Below are positions 1-8,841 of a stretch of 64,000 bases of DNA, piece by piece. The notes beneath the pieces were generated by a model. The model did not search any database and was not told where the DNA came from. It saw only the letters and a program-made list of their open reading frames with translations. The first letter of the stretch is position 1; the number at the start of each line of letters is the position of its first letter. Both the position numbers and the translations under genes were made by a program. This stretch comes from DASRDE01 sp035938175 (GTDB lineage Bacteria; Vulcanimicrobiota; Vulcanimicrobiia; Vulcanimicrobiales; Vulcanimicrobiaceae), in assembly GCA_035938175.1 (NCBI GenBank), contig DASZHD010000055.1:1-64000 (forward strand), in the 5' to 3' direction.

Positions 1-1608
1 ACCGCGGCGACGCCTCCGCCCAGTCCTTCGCCGGGCGTCATCCCGGGCTGCCAAAGTCCCGCGATCGACACGAGCGGAAACGGCGCGCTGCGTTTGACCA
101 ACAACAGCGGAAATCAGTCCGGCTTTGTGATCTACAACGCCTCGTTGAACGAGACGCAAGGGCTGGAAGTGGTCTTCGACATGTTCATGTACAACGGAAG
201 CGGCGCAGACGGCATCTCATTTTTCATCATCGACGGTTCGTATGCACCTACCGTTGCGGGCGCGAACGGCGGTTCGCTGGGCTACGCGCAGAAATCCGGA
301 ACCGGATGCTGCGATGCGCCGGGATTGGTGGGCGGTTTCGTCGGAATCGGCTTTGACTCGTACGGAAACTATTCAAATCCTACCGAGGGACGCGTCGGCG
401 GGCCGGGGCAAACGCCGGAAACGGTTGCGCTGCGCGGCGCGTCGTCGACATCGTATGCATACGTTACGGGCTATCTTTCCGGAGGTGTCGCGGCGTCGCT
501 GCCGTTCACGATGACGAACAACGGATCGACGTCGCGGCCGACAGCGGTACGCGTTCGCGTGCTGCTCTCCACCTCGAACGTTCTGACCGTCGACATGGAT
601 CCCAACGGCACCGGCAGCACGTATCAAAACGTCATTCCGCCTACCAATCTCGGTGCGATAACCGGACAGCCGGCGTTTCCGCCCACGTTCAAGTTCGGAT
701 GGGCCGCGTCGACCGGCGGTGCGAACGACATTCACGAAGTGCGCAATTTCGTTTCCACTAATGCGCCGCCGTATTTGACGATCACCAAGCAGCACAACGG
801 CCCATTCACGAAAAACGTGGCGGCCTCGTACACGATTCAGGCCGGCATCAACAACGTCGGTGGAAACGCGGATCAAACGATTTACGTTACCGATACCATT
901 CCGGCCAACGAAACGTTCGTCAGCGCATCGGGAACGGGATGGACGTGCAACGCTGTATCGCCCGTGCAGTGCACCTATCCGGCTCCGATCACGAGCGGAA
1001 CCGCATTGCCGCCGATCACGCTGAATGTCATTCCGACGAAGAACGGCAACATCTCGAACACGGCGTGCGTGTACAGCGCGGACATGTACAGCTCGACCGG
1101 TGCAAACTACAACGTGTGCTCCACGGACACGGTGAACGTGGGTGCTTCTGAGCCGTTCATGACGATCTGGAAGCGGATCACGCAGATCGTCCGTTCGTAC
1201 GGCAACGGTTCCCCGCAGACGATCACGCCCACGCCCGATCCCGGAAGTTCGCCGGGTTTGAACGGCACGGCCAGCACCACCGGAATCGATCCCGGCGACT
1301 TGGTGACGTATACCGTGTATTTCTCCAATAACGGAAGCGCGAAAGCGTGCGGGTCAGCAAGCGGCGGCGGAACGTGTTCGGGCGGCCCCGATCTGCAAGA
1401 CTTGCTTTCGCCGAACTACGTCTATCAAAACGCGACGCAGACGTTCACCTGCTGTTCGAACCCGGCGTCGGCAAACAGCGCTACATTTTCGTCGACGCTG
1501 CAAGGACAAGGAACGCTGCTCGACTGGCTCGTCGCAAATCCAATCAGCCCGGCCAGTTCAAGCAATGCGATTGAGGGCACCTTTTCGTATCAAGTGAAGA
1601 TTCCATAG
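1..1608 (+). CDS. Surface protein with L-type lectin-like and DUF11 domains (5' partial)
   Basis: The reading frame is open from the first base, so the gene starts left of the window; the first in-frame start-like codon (TTG at 94) is internal. After a Pro-rich stretch (TPPPSPSPG), residues ~30-255 resemble a legume/L-type lectin fold: GFVIYNASLNETQGLEV, ADGISFFIIDGS and GFVGIGFDSYGNYS are the usual strand motifs. It is followed by a DUF11 conserved-repeat domain (YLTITKQHNGPF ... IYVTDTIPANETFV) and a second, more divergent repeat near the C-terminus. This fits a secreted or surface-anchored carbohydrate-binding protein. No anchor is visible at the C-terminus. Its end overlaps the convergent membrane gene by about 50 bp. 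The ligand is unknown. Confidence 0.75.
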   Translation, partial: TAATPPPSPSPGVIPGCQSPAIDTSGNGALRLTNNSGNQSGFVIYNASLNETQGLEVVFDMFMYNGSGADGISFFIIDGSYAPTVAGANGGSLGYAQKSGTGCCDAPGLVGGFVGIGFDSYGNYSNPTEGRVGGPGQTPETVALRGASSTSYAYVTGYLSGGVAASLPFTMTNNGSTSRPTAVRVRVLLSTSNVLTVDMDPNGTGSTYQNVIPPTNLGAITGQPAFPPTFKFGWAASTGGANDIHEVRNFVSTNAPPYLTITKQHNGPFTKNVAASYTIQAGINNVGGNADQTIYVTDTIPANETFVSASGTGWTCNAVSPVQCTYPAPITSGTALPPITLNVIPTKNGNISNTACVYSADMYSSTGANYNVCSTDTVNVGASEPFMTIWKRITQIVRSYGNGSPQTITPTPDPGSSPGLNGTASTTGIDPGDLVTYTVYFSNNGSAKACGSASGGGTCSGGPDLQDLLSPNYVYQNATQTFTCCSNPASANSATFSSTLQGQGTLLDWLVANPISPASSSNAIEGTFSYQVKIP

Positions 1609-1998
1609 CGCACTGCACGCTGTAGCAGCGATGGGCGCGCACAATACCGCTGCGGTCGCGGCTTGGTACGCGTCTGCGGTTCCGGACAAGCTTCCCAGCG
1701 AAACGATCGCCATTGCCGCCACGGGAAGTGCGGCAAGAACGCGCTGAACCGGCGGCGCGCCGCGAGCGAACAAAATTTGCAGCAGCGCGATCGCCGCGAA
1801 GACGATCGACAAAACTGCGATCGCGGCCGAGCCCGCAAAAACGCGCGAGAATCCAAAAAGCGCCGTTGCAGCCAATAATCCCGCGAACGGAATGCGCGCG
1901 GTCTGCCGTCTACCGGCGATGCTCGCCGCAATAGCCCCGCAGTACGCGCCTGCGGATGCGCCGGCGCAGAGTATGACAATCCACGAGATCGCGCTCAT
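1558..1998 (-). CDS. Small multi-pass membrane protein, unknown function
   Basis: 146 residues with about four hydrophobic segments (for example ISWIVILCAGASAGAYCGAI at the N-terminus and AAIAVLSIVFAAIALLQILF in the middle). The ATG at 1998 overlaps the TGA of the upstream gene in an ATGA arrangement, so the two genes are translationally coupled; this is why I prefer this start over longer in-frame extensions. The 3' end overlaps the convergent lectin/DUF11 gene by about 50 bp, which is unusual but both frames look coding. I do not recognise the family. Confidence 0.6.
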   Translation of the reverse strand: MSAISWIVILCAGASAGAYCGAIAASIAGRRQTARIPFAGLLAATALFGFSRVFAGSAAIAVLSIVFAAIALLQILFARGAPPVQRVLAALPVAAMAIVSLGSLSGTADAYQAATAAVLCAPIAATACSALWNLHLIRKGALNRIA

Positions 1999-2297
1999 CC
2001 CGGCTCGCCGATCACCGGTGCGAGCGCCTGCTCGACGACGGCGAGAATTCGCGGATCGCGCTCTTGCTCGCGGGCGCGCGTCAAGATCGCAATACGTTCC
2101 GGCGTCGGTTTTGCGCCGAGCTGCATGACGATGCTCAAACGCGCGTCCGGGTCCAGCAATGCGGGCCAGGAGATTTGCGGCTCGGTCGGTTCCGCCGGCG
2201 GCGCTAGCGGCACGTTTCGCGGCCAGGCCGAATAGAACGCGAAGACGACCCCAAAGATAAATGAGGCGAGAAGCGCCAGGAGCTGCGCCGTATTCAT
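1995..2297 (-). CDS. Single-pass membrane-anchored hypothetical protein
   Basis: 100 residues. The N-terminus has one hydrophobic segment (LLALLASFIFGVVFAFYSAW) followed by a Pro-rich linker and a charged soluble tail (RLSIVMQLGAKPTPERIAIL). It looks like an inner-membrane anchored small protein whose C-terminal domain faces away from the anchor. It overlaps the next gene by ATGA and is transcribed divergently from the TPR gene, with about 100 bp between the two starts. The family is not recognised. Confidence 0.65.
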   Translation of the reverse strand: MNTAQLLALLASFIFGVVFAFYSAWPRNVPLAPPAEPTEPQISWPALLDPDARLSIVMQLGAKPTPERIAILTRAREQERDPRILAVVEQALAPVIGEPG

Positions 2298-2400
2298 GAG
2301 CGGCCTTTTCGAAACAGGCGCGGCCGGGTCCCATTCGGAGTCACGGCGCTACCGCTGCGAACGCTTTGGATATAGAATAGACCTGAAAGGGATGGTGTCG

Positions 2401-3585
2401 ATGCGCCGTATTTTTGGCTTCTTGGCCGGCGCAGTCTGCTGCTTCGCCTGGACGTTCGCGACCGCCGCTGCGGCAAATCCCGCCGGTCCGGTAACGTCGC
2501 CGACTACGCAAGGGGCGATGGACCAAGCACGCGAGCGCGTCGCGGGGGGCGATTTGGACGGCGCGTTGCGCGCCCTCGCTTCGTACGTGGCGCAGCATCC
2601 GGGTGAAATGGGCCCCGAGCGGTTGCTCGGGGACTTATATTACCGGCATGGAGACTTGCTGAAAGCGCAAGCGTCGTACGCGCACATTCTTCAATACGCG
2701 CCGAACGACAAAGAAACGCACAGCCGGCTCGGTTCCGTCTTCGCGAGCGAAAACCGCATCGACGAGGCCATTTCGGAATTCAACAAAAGCCTTCCCGGCA
2801 CGGACTCCGTGCCCGACCTGGTAGCGCTTCATTTGCGTAAAGGCGATTTTGCGCAGTACAAACGCGACCGCGAAGAAATGGTCGAGGAGTATCCGGGCGA
2901 CACCGAAGCCGTTTTGGAATTGGCGCAGCTGTACGAGAGCACCGGCCAGCCCCGGCTCGCGCAGCAGTATTTCCAGCGCGTCCTCGACAGCGAACCGCAC
3001 CAGTTGTTCGCGTTGAACGGGATCGGCATGTCGTTCGAGGATCAGCACGCATACAACGACGCGATTATCGAATTGCGCTTGTGCTTGCTGTACGACAGTT
3101 ACAACTACCCGTGCTGGAATAATCTCGGCACGGCGTATTCGGATCTGAACCAGCTCGATCTCGCGTACAAAACGCTCGAGGTTGCGCGTAATCTGGAGCC
3201 CGAACGCCCCGAAGCGCTCGTCAATCTGGGCAACGTGTACGACAAACGCGGAGACTGGAAGAAAGCGGTATCGTATTACGTGCAAGCTACGACCGTCGAT
3301 CCGTACATGCCGGACGCGTACATCAACTTGGGATTGGAATACGACGATCACGGTCTGTACCAGCTCGCGCAGTCCGCACTGGTGAAAGGCTTGGCCATCG
3401 CGCCGCAGGACGGACGCTTGCATTTGGTGCTCGGCGACACGTACCGGTTATTGGGTCAGCGTAACGACGCCACGACGCAATACCGGCAGGCCGCCTCGCA
3501 AGACATCTATCCCGATTACCGCGCGATCGCGCAGCGCGAACTTGCGACGCTCGAGCACGTTCCGGCGCCTCCGGGGAATCCGTAG
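2401..3585 (+). CDS. Exported TPR-repeat protein
   Basis: About 394 residues. I chose the ATG at 2401 because AAAGG lies 10 bases upstream; another ATG at 2392 sits directly on that site. The N-terminus is a signal peptide (RRIFGFLAGAVCCFAWTFATAAAA). The rest is about nine tetratricopeptide repeats with the usual pattern, such as WNNLGTAYSDLNQLDLAYKT and ALVNLGNVYDKRGDWKKAV. TPR solenoids scaffold protein complexes, so a periplasmic scaffold role is likely but partners are unknown. The gene stands alone, divergent from the membrane operon, and ends just before the palindromic element at 3594-3782. Confidence 0.85.
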   Translation: MRRIFGFLAGAVCCFAWTFATAAAANPAGPVTSPTTQGAMDQARERVAGGDLDGALRALASYVAQHPGEMGPERLLGDLYYRHGDLLKAQASYAHILQYAPNDKETHSRLGSVFASENRIDEAISEFNKSLPGTDSVPDLVALHLRKGDFAQYKRDREEMVEEYPGDTEAVLELAQLYESTGQPRLAQQYFQRVLDSEPHQLFALNGIGMSFEDQHAYNDAIIELRLCLLYDSYNYPCWNNLGTAYSDLNQLDLAYKTLEVARNLEPERPEALVNLGNVYDKRGDWKKAVSYYVQATTVDPYMPDAYINLGLEYDDHGLYQLAQSALVKGLAIAPQDGRLHLVLGDTYRLLGQRNDATTQYRQAASQDIYPDYRAIAQRELATLEHVPAPPGNP

Positions 3586-3593
3586 ACGCTACT

Positions 3594-3782
3594 TGTCATT
3601 GGTGGAGTATCAAACCGCCGGGTATCCCGGCCGAAACCGCTAGAAAAACCGCATCCGTGCGGTTTTTCTGCTTCCGCGCTTTTCCGCGTCAACAAGTTCT
3701 GAAGCAGCCATCCTGGCTGGCGCGGAAAAGTCGCGAAATTTCGGTCCGGGATACCCGGCGGTTTGATACTCCACCAATGACA
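3594..3782. repeat. Nested palindromic element with 37-bp perfect terminal inverted repeats
   Basis: Bases 3594-3630 and 3746-3782 are perfect inverted copies (37 of 37), and pairing continues outward about 4 bp with one bulge. Inside are an 11-bp perfect hairpin with a TCCG loop (3643-3668, arms GAAAAACCGCA/TGCGGTTTTTC) and a second arm formed by 3675-3688 with 3721-3735, capped by AGCCA-TCC-TGGCT (3706-3718). The whole folds as a Y-shaped three-way structure. It lies between two convergent genes, and the A/T-flanked inner hairpin could terminate both. A miniature inverted-repeat transposable element is the other reading; I see no target-site duplication and no second copy here. Confidence 0.85.
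3643..3668. terminator. Bidirectional hairpin terminator inside the palindromic element
   Basis: An 11-bp perfect stem with a 4-base loop, ending in five T on either strand. It sits between the converging TPR gene and ridA stops, so it can serve both. Confidence 0.6.
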
Positions 3783-3790
3783 GTAGGAAA

Positions 3791-4168
3791 TCAGCGCCGG
3801 GCGATCGCGTCCACCTCGACGCGCGCGCCTTTCGGTAACCCCGCGACCGCAACGGTCGAGCGCGCGGGCTTGGCCGCTTCGAAGAACCGCGCGTAGACTT
3901 CGTTGACCGCTGCGAAATCATCCATGTCCACCAAATACAATGTGGTCTTCACCACGTTCGCATAGGTCATTCCGGCGGCTTCTAGTACGGCGCCCAAGTT
4001 CTGCAGCGCGCGCTCGGCTTGAGCGGCGGCGTCTCCGATGAGCAAATCTCCGGTTTGCGGATCGAGCGCAATCTGCCCGCTGCAGAAGAGCTCGTCTCCC
4101 GCGGCGATGGCCTGGCTGTAGGGTCCGATTGGGGCGGGGGCCCCGTCCGATCGCACGGCTTGCGCCAT
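3791..4168 (-). CDS. ridA: RidA family protein (2-iminopropanoate deaminase)
   Basis: 125 residues, the normal RidA/YjgF length. RidA hydrolyses reactive enamines and imines released by PLP enzymes in the cytosol. Family features seen are GAPAPIGPYSQAI at the N-terminus, LFCSGQIALDP, ALQNLGAVLEAAGMTYANVV and, near the C-terminus, PARSTVAVAGLPKGARVEVDAIA, which carries the key Arg of the RSTV motif and the conserved Glu. The ATG at 4168 is the natural start because GPYSQAI follows at the usual distance; longer frame extensions are antisense to the next gene. It is divergent from a PLP-dependent decarboxylase 33 bp away, a sensible pairing because such enzymes generate RidA substrates. Confidence 0.93.
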   Translation of the reverse strand: MAQAVRSDGAPAPIGPYSQAIAAGDELFCSGQIALDPQTGDLLIGDAAAQAERALQNLGAVLEAAGMTYANVVKTTLYLVDMDDFAAVNEVYARFFEAAKPARSTVAVAGLPKGARVEVDAIARR

Positions 4169-4201
4169 GAACTCTGTACTCCTTCGTGGTATGTCAGCGG
4201 C

Positions 4202-5599
4202 GTGAAGACGTTTGTATCCGAGTTTGAATCGGTCAATGCCTGGATCGATCGCTATTTTTCCGGCGACGTTTCGTACCCGGTGCTCTCGCGCGTGCTTCCC
4301 GGCGAGATCGCTTCCCAGCTTCCCGAGCGCGCGCCGGAGCATCCGGAACCGTTCGATGCGATCATGGCCGATTTCGAGCGTGTTATCCTCCCGGGTATTA
4401 CGCATTGGAACAGCCCGCGGTTCTTTGCGTACTTCGCGACGAGTGCCGCACCCGTTGCCGTAGCCGCCGAAGCGCTTGCCGCGGCCCTCGACGTCAAGGC
4501 CATGCTCTGGCGTACGTCGCCCTCCGCGACCGAACTGGAAGAGGTGACGATGCGGTGGCTGCGCGACTTGATGGGCTTGCCGGAGTCGTTCACCGGCATA
4601 ATTTACGATACGGCGTCGATCGGCGGTTTTACGGCGCTGGCCGCGGCGCGCGAATCGTTGAACCTCGACATCCGCGAACGCGGCATGGCGGGCCGCGACC
4701 TTCCGCGGCTGCGTGTGTACATCACCGAGCACACGCACTCGCACATCGAAAAGGCTTGTATCGCGCTGGGAATCGGCCGGGACAACGTCGTGAAAATCTC
4801 GTGCGATGCAGAGTATCGCATGATTCCGGCGGATTTGGCGGCGCGGATCGATGCGGATATACGCGAGGGATGCCGTCCGATGGCGATCGTGGCGACGGCC
4901 GGTACGACTTCAACCACGTCGCGCGATCCGCTCGAAGCCATCGCGCAGATCGCGCGCGATCGCGGCGTCTGGTTCCACGTGGACGCAGCGTACGCGGGCG
5001 TCGCGGCGATAATGCCGGAGTTCGATTGGGTCTTGCGCGGCGCGGAACATGCGGATTCCCTGGTAGTGAACCCGCACAAATGGCTGTTCGTTCCGATGGA
5101 TTGCTCTGCGCTGTACGTGCGCGATCCGGAAATACTCCGCCGCGCGTTCAGCCTCGTCGCCGAATATTTGCGCACGCCCGAAGAATCCGTGCGCAACTAC
5201 ATGGATTACGGGCTGCAGCTCGGCCGCCGCTTTCGCGCGCTCAAGCTGTGGTTCGTGATGCGGTATTTCGGGGCGCAAGGGCTGCGCGAACGGCTGCGCG
5301 GCCATATCGAGCTGGCGCAGGAATTCGCGGAATGGGTTCGGGCGCGGCCCGGTTGGGAAGTCGTCGCCCCACATCCGTTTTCGGTCGTGTGCTTCCGGTA
5401 CGCGCCGGCGGGAGCGGACGAAGAAGAGCTCGAGCGGATCAATTCGCGGATAATGGAGAAGGCCAACGCAGGCGGCGAGATTTACCTCTCGCACACGAAA
5501 CTGGACGGACGATTCGTCCTGCGCCTGGCCATCGGAAATCTGCGGACGACGCGGACAGACGTCGCGCGGGCATGGGAAATACTGCGCGCGGCGGAATAG
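4202..5599 (+). CDS. PLP-dependent group II amino acid decarboxylase (aromatic-type)
   Basis: 465 residues from a GTG at 4202. It matches the aromatic-L-amino-acid decarboxylase/tyrosine decarboxylase family: PRFFAYFATSAAPVAVAAE, SPSATELEEVTMRWL, THSHIEKA (His stacking on the cofactor), VWFHVDAAYAG (Asp contacting the pyridine nitrogen) and VVNPHKWLF with the PLP-binding Lys. It removes the alpha-carboxyl of an amino acid, probably aromatic, to give an amine; the exact substrate cannot be read from sequence. It is the first gene of a pair with the hybrid histidine kinase, 8 bp downstream, and is divergent from ridA. Confidence 0.88.
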   Translation: MKTFVSEFESVNAWIDRYFSGDVSYPVLSRVLPGEIASQLPERAPEHPEPFDAIMADFERVILPGITHWNSPRFFAYFATSAAPVAVAAEALAAALDVKAMLWRTSPSATELEEVTMRWLRDLMGLPESFTGIIYDTASIGGFTALAAARESLNLDIRERGMAGRDLPRLRVYITEHTHSHIEKACIALGIGRDNVVKISCDAEYRMIPADLAARIDADIREGCRPMAIVATAGTTSTTSRDPLEAIAQIARDRGVWFHVDAAYAGVAAIMPEFDWVLRGAEHADSLVVNPHKWLFVPMDCSALYVRDPEILRRAFSLVAEYLRTPEESVRNYMDYGLQLGRRFRALKLWFVMRYFGAQGLRERLRGHIELAQEFAEWVRARPGWEVVAPHPFSVVCFRYAPAGADEEELERINSRIMEKANAGGEIYLSHTKLDGRFVLRLAIGNLRTTRTDVARAWEILRAAE

Positions 5600-5607
5600 G
5601 CGCTTCG

Positions 5608-7524
5608 ATGCGTGTTCTCATCGTGGAGGACAGCTCCACCGACGCGCGGATCGTGCAGCGGCTGATTCGCCATGCCTCCGACGGCGCCGCGGTATCGGCG
5701 GCATCCCGTTTGAGCGACGCTCTCGCGATGGTGGAGCGCGATCCCTTCGACGTTATCGTGCTGGATATGACGCTGCCCGATGCCGAGGGCATCGACGCGG
5801 TGCGCCGGATGCGGGCGGCCGTTCCACGCGTCCCAATCGTGATATTGAGCGGTTTGGAAAACGAAGAGATCGCGACGGAAGCCATGCAGGCCGGCGCGCA
5901 GGATTATCTGATGAAAGGCCGCGTCGACGAAGTCGGCCTGTACCGCGCACTGCGCTACGCGATCGAACGGCAGCAATTGCTGGACCGGCTTGCCGCGAGC
6001 GAAGCGCGCCTGCAAGAAGAAAACGTCATCCTTCGCCGTTTGGCCGATGCCGCGGGCCGCGTTTTCGCGACCTTGGACGTTCGCGCCGTCGTCGGGTTAT
6101 TGGCCGCCGAATCGCGCCGGCTTTGGGGCGGAAGCGTGGCATTGTACGCGCTGCGATCTTCGGGGGAGCTCGTTTCAACCGAAGCGCCGGGTTCGGGCAG
6201 GCAAATGCCGGACGCCTTCGTGTACGACGCTCTGGGTTCGCGCAGGCCCCTGCTGAACGACGATCGCACTCGCCTGACGTTGCCCATACCGGGAACCAGC
6301 GGGCGCAACGAATGGGTTCTCGATATTACCAACGCGTCCGGAAAATTCGGGGAAAACGACGTTTTCGCGCTGGAATTGTTGCGTCAGTACGTGGGAATCG
6401 CCATTCAAAACGTTGCGCTCTTCGGCGAATTGCAGTCGCAGCGCGCGAGCGTCATTCAGCTCAACCAGCTCAAGGACGACTTAATCGCCGTTTTGGCTCA
6501 CGATTTCAAAGGCCCGCTCACGACGATCATCGGGTTCACCGAGCTGCTGGAGCAGCACGCGCTCGAAGGAGAAGATGCAGACGGCGCGCTGCGCACCATC
6601 CGTCAATCGGCGCTGCGGCTTGCGAGTTTGGCAAACGACACGCTCGCCTTATCGCGCGTGGAACAAGGCGAGCTGAACCTGGCCGCCGATCCCGTGAACG
6701 TTGCGGAGATCGCAAAGGAGACCGTCGAATCGCTGCTGCCCCAGCGCGAAATCGTTCTGGACGTGCGCGCCGCCGATCCGGTCGTGCGCGGCGACCCCGC
6801 GCGTCTGCGTCAGGTCTTCGAAAATCTCATCGGCAACGCGATCAAATATTCCAGCGACGAGTCACCGGTGGAAGTGCGCGTCACCGAGACCGACTCAACC
6901 GTGCGGGTGGCGATAACCGATCGCGGCATCGGCATCCCGCCCGACGAGATGAAGTTCTTGTTCGAACGCTTTACTCGCGCGTCCAATGCGAAGCGATCGC
7001 CGATTAAAGGCACCGGCTTGGGATTGTATCTGGCAAAAACGCTGGTAGAGCGGCACGGCGGAACGATTCAAGTGCAGAGCACGCTGGGCGAGGGCAGCAC
7101 GTTCACCGTCGTTCTGCCGCGCATGCGCGACGGGCTGGGCGGCGTACTTCGCGTGCTCGCCGTTACCGCCGACGAAAACCTCGGCCCGTATGTTTTGCAC
7201 GAGCTGCGCAGCCACGGCTATGCCGCGCGCCGCGACAAAACGCTCACGGCTGCGTTGGAACGGCTCGACGTCGAACAAGCGGACATCGTGATCGTCGATC
7301 GCGACACGATCACCAGCGAACCTGCGGGACTCTTCCATCGCGCAGCGAGCGCGTCGCCGCGCGTCGGACTCATCGCAATCGGCGGCGATCGCGCGTCGGA
7401 ATCGGCGGAGCCGTGGGATGCGACGCTGCCGAATCCGTTCTTGGGCACCGATCTCCAGACCGCGGTGCAGCAGGCCAATCAATCGCGGCTGGGCGCGAGC
7501 AGAGTTCAGACGCTGTCGTCCTGA
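5608..7524 (+). CDS. Hybrid signalling protein: receiver-GAF-histidine kinase-degenerate receiver
   Basis: 638 residues from the ATG at 5608, eight bases after the decarboxylase stop. Domains in order: receiver (~1-120; MRVLIVEDSS, phospho-Asp in VIVLDMTLPD, Lys in YLMKG), GAF-like (~150-270), HisKA dimerisation domain with the H-box LIAVLAHDFKGPLTTIIGF, HATPase with N box (ENLIGNAIKYS), G1 (DRGIGIPPDE) and G2 (GTGLGLYLAKTL), then a C-terminal receiver-like segment. In that last segment an Asp is present (IVIVDRDTI) but the usual Lys-Pro-Phe is Asn-Pro-Phe, so it is probably degenerate. There is no transmembrane segment, so it acts in the cytosol. A receiver at the N-terminus suggests it is driven by another kinase. 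Confidence 0.9.
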   Translation: MRVLIVEDSSTDARIVQRLIRHASDGAAVSAASRLSDALAMVERDPFDVIVLDMTLPDAEGIDAVRRMRAAVPRVPIVILSGLENEEIATEAMQAGAQDYLMKGRVDEVGLYRALRYAIERQQLLDRLAASEARLQEENVILRRLADAAGRVFATLDVRAVVGLLAAESRRLWGGSVALYALRSSGELVSTEAPGSGRQMPDAFVYDALGSRRPLLNDDRTRLTLPIPGTSGRNEWVLDITNASGKFGENDVFALELLRQYVGIAIQNVALFGELQSQRASVIQLNQLKDDLIAVLAHDFKGPLTTIIGFTELLEQHALEGEDADGALRTIRQSALRLASLANDTLALSRVEQGELNLAADPVNVAEIAKETVESLLPQREIVLDVRAADPVVRGDPARLRQVFENLIGNAIKYSSDESPVEVRVTETDSTVRVAITDRGIGIPPDEMKFLFERFTRASNAKRSPIKGTGLGLYLAKTLVERHGGTIQVQSTLGEGSTFTVVLPRMRDGLGGVLRVLAVTADENLGPYVLHELRSHGYAARRDKTLTAALERLDVEQADIVIVDRDTITSEPAGLFHRAASASPRVGLIAIGGDRASESAEPWDATLPNPFLGTDLQTAVQQANQSRLGASRVQTLSS

Positions 7525-7533
7525 TCTTTCGCG

Positions 7534-8841
7534 TCAGTACAATCGCAGATACGCGCGATGTTCCCACGTATGCACTGCGCGGCGGTAGCGTTCGTATTCG
7601 GCCAACTTCGCATCGCGGAATGCGTGATAGATGTGATCGCCGAGCGACGCCCGGATTACCGGATCCGCATCGAGTTCGGTAATTGCCTGGCGCAGCGATT
7701 TGGGCAGCGTGCGAATTCCGCGTTCGTGCCGCTCGCGCTCGCTCAGATCGTACGTCGTTCCGACGAGTGCATCGCCGGGCAGCGTGCGCTGCGTAATGCC
7801 GTCGGCGATCGCGCCGGCCAGCACGGCGAGCGCCAGATACGGATTGCATGCCGGATCCGGACTGCGCATTTCCACAACGGGCGGCGTTTGTGCCGGCGGA
7901 ACGCGCACGAGCGCGTTGACGCTTCGTTCCGACCAGACGGTGTAGATCGGCGCATCCCACGCTGCAACGAGGCGCTTGTACGAATTTACGGTGGCGTTGC
8001 AGACCGCGCTCGCGCCGGGAGCGTGCGAGAGCAGACCGCCGATCGAATACAGCGTGACGTCTTCGCGCGGTTCGGCGTCGCCGGCGGGAAGAATGAACGC
8101 GGCGTGCAGCCCGCTGCCGGCGCGATCTTCGAGCGGTTTGGGCATGAATGTCGCCTCTAGCCCGAAACGGGCCGCGATATGCTTTGCGATCGTTCGAAGC
8201 GTCAGGAGCGCATCTGCCGCTTGCAGTAAGCCGCTCGGCGCGAAATCGATCTCGTGCTGTCCGGCTCCGTGTTCGTGATGCGCGCTCGACACGGCGACCC
8301 CCATCTCCTCGAGTGCGCTGACGATCGCGCTGCGCGCGTCTTCGCCGCGATCGTTGGCGGAATAGTCGAAATACGATCCGACGTCGGAAGTGCGCGTCGA
8401 TCCAAACTCGCTCTCGCGCGATTCGAAAAGATAGAATTCCACCTCGAGCGCAACGCGGAGCGTTCCATCGGCGGCTCGTTCGGCTTCTTCGATCGCGCGT
8501 TTGAGCGTCGAACGCGGGCAGCCCTCGAACGGCGAGCCGTCGGGCATCGCGATATCGCACAGCAACCGCGCTTCACCCGCGTCGGGCGTGGACCACGGGT
8601 AGAGCGCGAATGTTGCGGGGTCGGGGCGCAGCATCATGTCGAGCTCCTCGCCGCGAACGAATCCGTCGATCGAACCGCCGTCGAACGTGATCTTGCCGTC
8701 CAAGGCGGCTTCGAGCTGTGCGACGGGAATCGAGACGTTCTTCGAAACCCCTAAGACGTCGGCAAACGACAGCCGTACGAATCGTACGCCGCGTTCTTTC
8801 GCCAGCCGCAGCACGTCGCGCTTATTCAGTGGTGAGTGCAT
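7534..8841 (-). CDS. Glutamine synthetase-like protein (GS type I superfamily)
   Basis: 435 residues, cytosolic ATP-dependent amide or amine ligase. Seen: beta-grasp segment FDGGSIDGFVR..LDMMLRPDP, metal-binding VALEVEFYLF, HEHGAGQHEIDF, TFMPKPLEDRAGSGLHAAF, NSYKRLV and RSPDPACNPYLALAVLAG. One oddity: where ordinary GS has NRSA.IR, this protein reads SERSVNALVR, so an Arg normally contacting ATP/phosphate is missing, and the second His of the GMHxH motif is Ala. It may therefore ligate glutamate to an amine other than ammonia (gamma-glutamylpolyamine synthetase-like) rather than be the housekeeping GlnA. The start at 8841 lies inside the last codons of the PucR regulator gene, giving translational coupling. 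Confidence 0.85.
   Translation of the reverse strand: MHSPLNKRDVLRLAKERGVRFVRLSFADVLGVSKNVSIPVAQLEAALDGKITFDGGSIDGFVRGEELDMMLRPDPATFALYPWSTPDAGEARLLCDIAMPDGSPFEGCPRSTLKRAIEEAERAADGTLRVALEVEFYLFESRESEFGSTRTSDVGSYFDYSANDRGEDARSAIVSALEEMGVAVSSAHHEHGAGQHEIDFAPSGLLQAADALLTLRTIAKHIAARFGLEATFMPKPLEDRAGSGLHAAFILPAGDAEPREDVTLYSIGGLLSHAPGASAVCNATVNSYKRLVAAWDAPIYTVWSERSVNALVRVPPAQTPPVVEMRSPDPACNPYLALAVLAGAIADGITQRTLPGDALVGTTYDLSERERHERGIRTLPKSLRQAITELDADPVIRASLGDHIYHAFRDAKLAEYERYRRAVHTWEHRAYLRLY

Noticed and set aside
2635..3423. 262-codon minus-strand frame
   Set aside because: Antisense to the TPR protein whose repeats are unmistakable; composition is shadow-like.
4405..5607. Long in-frame extension upstream of the hybrid kinase start
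   Set aside because: It lies in another frame of the decarboxylase gene, is Arg-rich and low in structure; the receiver domain begins exactly at the ATG at 5608.
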